A stretch of DNA of 64,000 nt from SZUA-36 sp963704855. Lineage in GTDB: Bacteria; Pseudomonadota; Gammaproteobacteria; Xanthomonadales; SZUA-36. The stretch is taken from assembly GCA_963704855.1 (NCBI GenBank), contig CAVPHY010000024.1:372001-436000 (forward strand). Reading direction: 5' to 3'. This document shows, in pieces, positions 62,702 through 64,000 of the stretch (positions are counted from its first letter, which is position 1; the number at the start of each line of letters is the position of its first letter). Made by a program: the position numbers and the translations under genes. Below the pieces are notes generated by a model, which did not search any database, was not told the DNA's origin, and worked only from the letters and a program-made list of their open reading frames with translations.

Positions 62702-64000
62702 TTAAATTCCGTAAGCCTTTCTCAACAGGGATAGGGGGTTGGTTTCGCCGTGTTTCAGGTTCAGTCCGTCAGCGATTTGCGTGGCCGCCATCGGGCAGTC
62801 GGATACCAGGTAATCGGCTTCCATTTTCTGTGCACGGGTGATGACCGGACGGGCAATTTTCTGGGACTTGGCCCAGCTGTCGTTGCGTACACCATAGGTG
62901 CCGTCGTGACCGGAACAGCGCTCAATGGCGTTGATTTCTGTACCGGGTATCAATGACAAAACCTCCCTGGTCTTGGGGCCGATATTCTGAACCCGCTGAT
63001 GACAGGGGACATGCCAGGCCACGGTACCCAGCTGACGTTGAAATTCTGTCCTCAGCAATTCGGCTTTGTGCCGGTGCAGCAGGTATTCGAACGGGTCAAA
63101 GATATGCTTTTTGACTTTCAGGATATCTTCATCGTGGGGAAACATTAACGGTAGTTCCTGTTTGAACATCAACACGCAGGAAGGCACTGCGGCCACGATA
63201 TCCCAGCCTTCGTCGATCAGTTTGACCAGTTGCGGGATGTTTTTCCGGCGCAGTTTGTCGACTGTTTCGAGATCGCCCTGTTCCAGCTTTGGCATGCCAC
63301 AGCAGGATTCCTTATCTGTCAGCCTGACCGGTATGCCGTTGTGCTCGAATACGGCGACCAGGTCCTCACCGATACCTGGCTCATTGAAGTTACAGTAACA
63401 GGTGGCAAACAGGGCCGCGCGGCCACGGGTCGGGCCCGCCTCAATCGCCTGTATGCCCCGTGGCTGATGGTTTTTGAGACGTTTTTTAAGTGTGTTCTTG
63501 TGGAAATCTGGCAGATGGGCCTGGGGATGTATATCCAGCACCTTAGATGCAATTTTCCGCATGGCCGGACTATTCTTGGCGGCATTAACCGACTGGTTGA
63601 TGATAGGAATGCTCGAAATTTTGCCGGACAGGTCGGTGCTGCTGATCAGCCGGTGGCTGAGCTTGCGTTCACCTTTTTTAAACTGTATCGCCTTGGCGCG
63701 CAGCATCAGGTGAGGGAAATCGATGTTCCACTCGTGCGGAGGCACATAGGGACATTTGACCTGGTAGCACAGATCGCACAGGTAGCACTCATCGACCACT
63801 TTCCAGTAGTCACTTTTGGCTACGCCGTCGACCTCGAAAGTTTCTGATTCATCGACCAGGTCGAAAAGCGTGGGAAACGCGTCGCACAGGGAAACGCATC
63901 GCCGGCAGCCGTGGCATATGTCGTAGACCCGCTCCAGTTCTTCAAGTAACGCCTCCTCGTTGTAAAACTCCGGCTCCTTCCAATTCAGCGGGTGCCGGGT
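62702..64000 (-). CDS. Fe-S oxidoreductase, heterodisulfide reductase/GlpC-like (5' truncated)
   Basis: The gene runs off the right edge and is open in frame to 64000. An N-terminal ferredoxin-type region holds two [4Fe-4S] motifs (CHGCRRCVSLCDAFP and CYLCDLCYQVKCP). Two CCG-type cysteine domains follow: CYCNFNEPG with ESCCGMPKLEQG, and HVPCHQRVQNIGP with RCSGHDGTYG. This is the layout of the Fe-S oxidoreductases encoded with DUF3501 and rubrerythrin. The electron partner is unknown. I infer a redox enzyme in oxidative stress or anaerobic respiration. Confidence 0.9.
   Translation of the reverse strand, partial: TRHPLNWKEPEFYNEEALLEELERVYDICHGCRRCVSLCDAFPTLFDLVDESETFEVDGVAKSDYWKVVDECYLCDLCYQVKCPYVPPHEWNIDFPHLMLRAKAIQFKKGERKLSHRLISSTDLSGKISSIPIINQSVNAAKNSPAMRKIASKVLDIHPQAHLPDFHKNTLKKRLKNHQPRGIQAIEAGPTRGRAALFATCYCNFNEPGIGEDLVAVFEHNGIPVRLTDKESCCGMPKLEQGDLETVDKLRRKNIPQLVKLIDEGWDIVAAVPSCVLMFKQELPLMFPHDEDILKVKKHIFDPFEYLLHRHKAELLRTEFQRQLGTVAWHVPCHQRVQNIGPKTREVLSLIPGTEINAIERCSGHDGTYGVRNDSWAKSQKIARPVITRAQKMEADYLVSDCPMAATQIADGLNLKHGETNPLSLLRKAYGI

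Noticed and set aside
1..64000. CRISPR array, tRNA or rRNA genes, insertion sequence or prophage
   Set aside because: I found no spaced direct repeats, no cloverleaf-like gene, no transposase or integrase and no phage structural genes.

Overview
The window comes from a gammaproteobacterial chromosome. The evidence is gene order shared with well-known gammaproteobacteria: mrdA-rodA-mltB-rlpA-dacA-ybeD-lipB-lipA, ydbH-ynbE-ydbL, fis-purH-purD, DUF4124-pyrE with a divergent xthA, and a PlsB-type glycerol-phosphate acyltransferase. Most of it is dense housekeeping sequence of fairly even composition. I see no tRNA, rRNA, CRISPR array, insertion sequence or phage. A multiheme cytochrome/NrfD respiratory module, a TRAP transporter and a DUF3501/Fe-S oxidoreductase pair suggest a respiratory, probably aquatic or sediment, lineage. 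I cannot name the genus.

Layout. 1-6.3 kb: cell-wall elongation and lipoate genes, from the end of mrdA through lipA. 6.5-9.3 kb: Prc protease and a DUF3365 heme-type protein. 9.3-13.8 kb (minus): META-domain protein, ydbH, the tiny lipoprotein gene ynbE, ydbL and a YeaQ-type membrane protein. 14-16.2 kb: priA. 16.4-23.2 kb: MoxR-DUF58-DUF4381-VWA-VWA/TPR-BatD operon. 23.4-26.6 kb (minus): an exported unknown, a SPOR protein and argS. 27-29.6 kb: convergent TRAP large permease and TRAP binding protein. 29.7-42 kb: DUF465, plsB, pyrF, an alpha/beta hydrolase, uvrD, purD, purH, fis, DUF3426, DUF4124 and pyrE, nearly all minus strand. 42.1-44.2 kb: xthA and ampG. 44.2-51.3 kb (minus): the unusual module described below. 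51.8-54.6 kb: yccF, anmK and an M23 endopeptidase. 54.8-58.9 kb: tyrS, tyrA, a Nudix hydrolase and an M19 dipeptidase. 59-64 kb: an IPTL-CTERM protein, a TauE/SafE permease, an acyl-CoA dehydrogenase, DUF3501 and an Fe-S oxidoreductase cut by the window edge.

The most unusual region is 44183-51344, seven genes on one strand. In transcription order they are: a membrane-anchored response regulator with a GcvH-like C-terminal domain; a nine-heme cytochrome c; a Tat-exported ferredoxin-type Fe-S protein; an NrfD/HybB-type membrane protein; a 45-residue membrane protein; a histidine kinase with periplasmic heme-type motifs and a cysteine-rich insertion inside its ATPase domain; and a second response regulator with a GcvH-like domain. 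Both GcvH-like domains lack the lipoyl lysine. I infer a quinone-linked electron-transfer complex that carries its own redox-sensing two-component system.

Four conserved reading frames are interrupted by a single extra base: two in the VWA/TPR gene (20751 and 20877), one in the NrfD-like gene (47857-47861) and one in the DUF3501 gene (62285). All four are +1 and none coincides with a stop codon. Residual insertion errors in the assembly are the simplest explanation, but this needs checking on reads.
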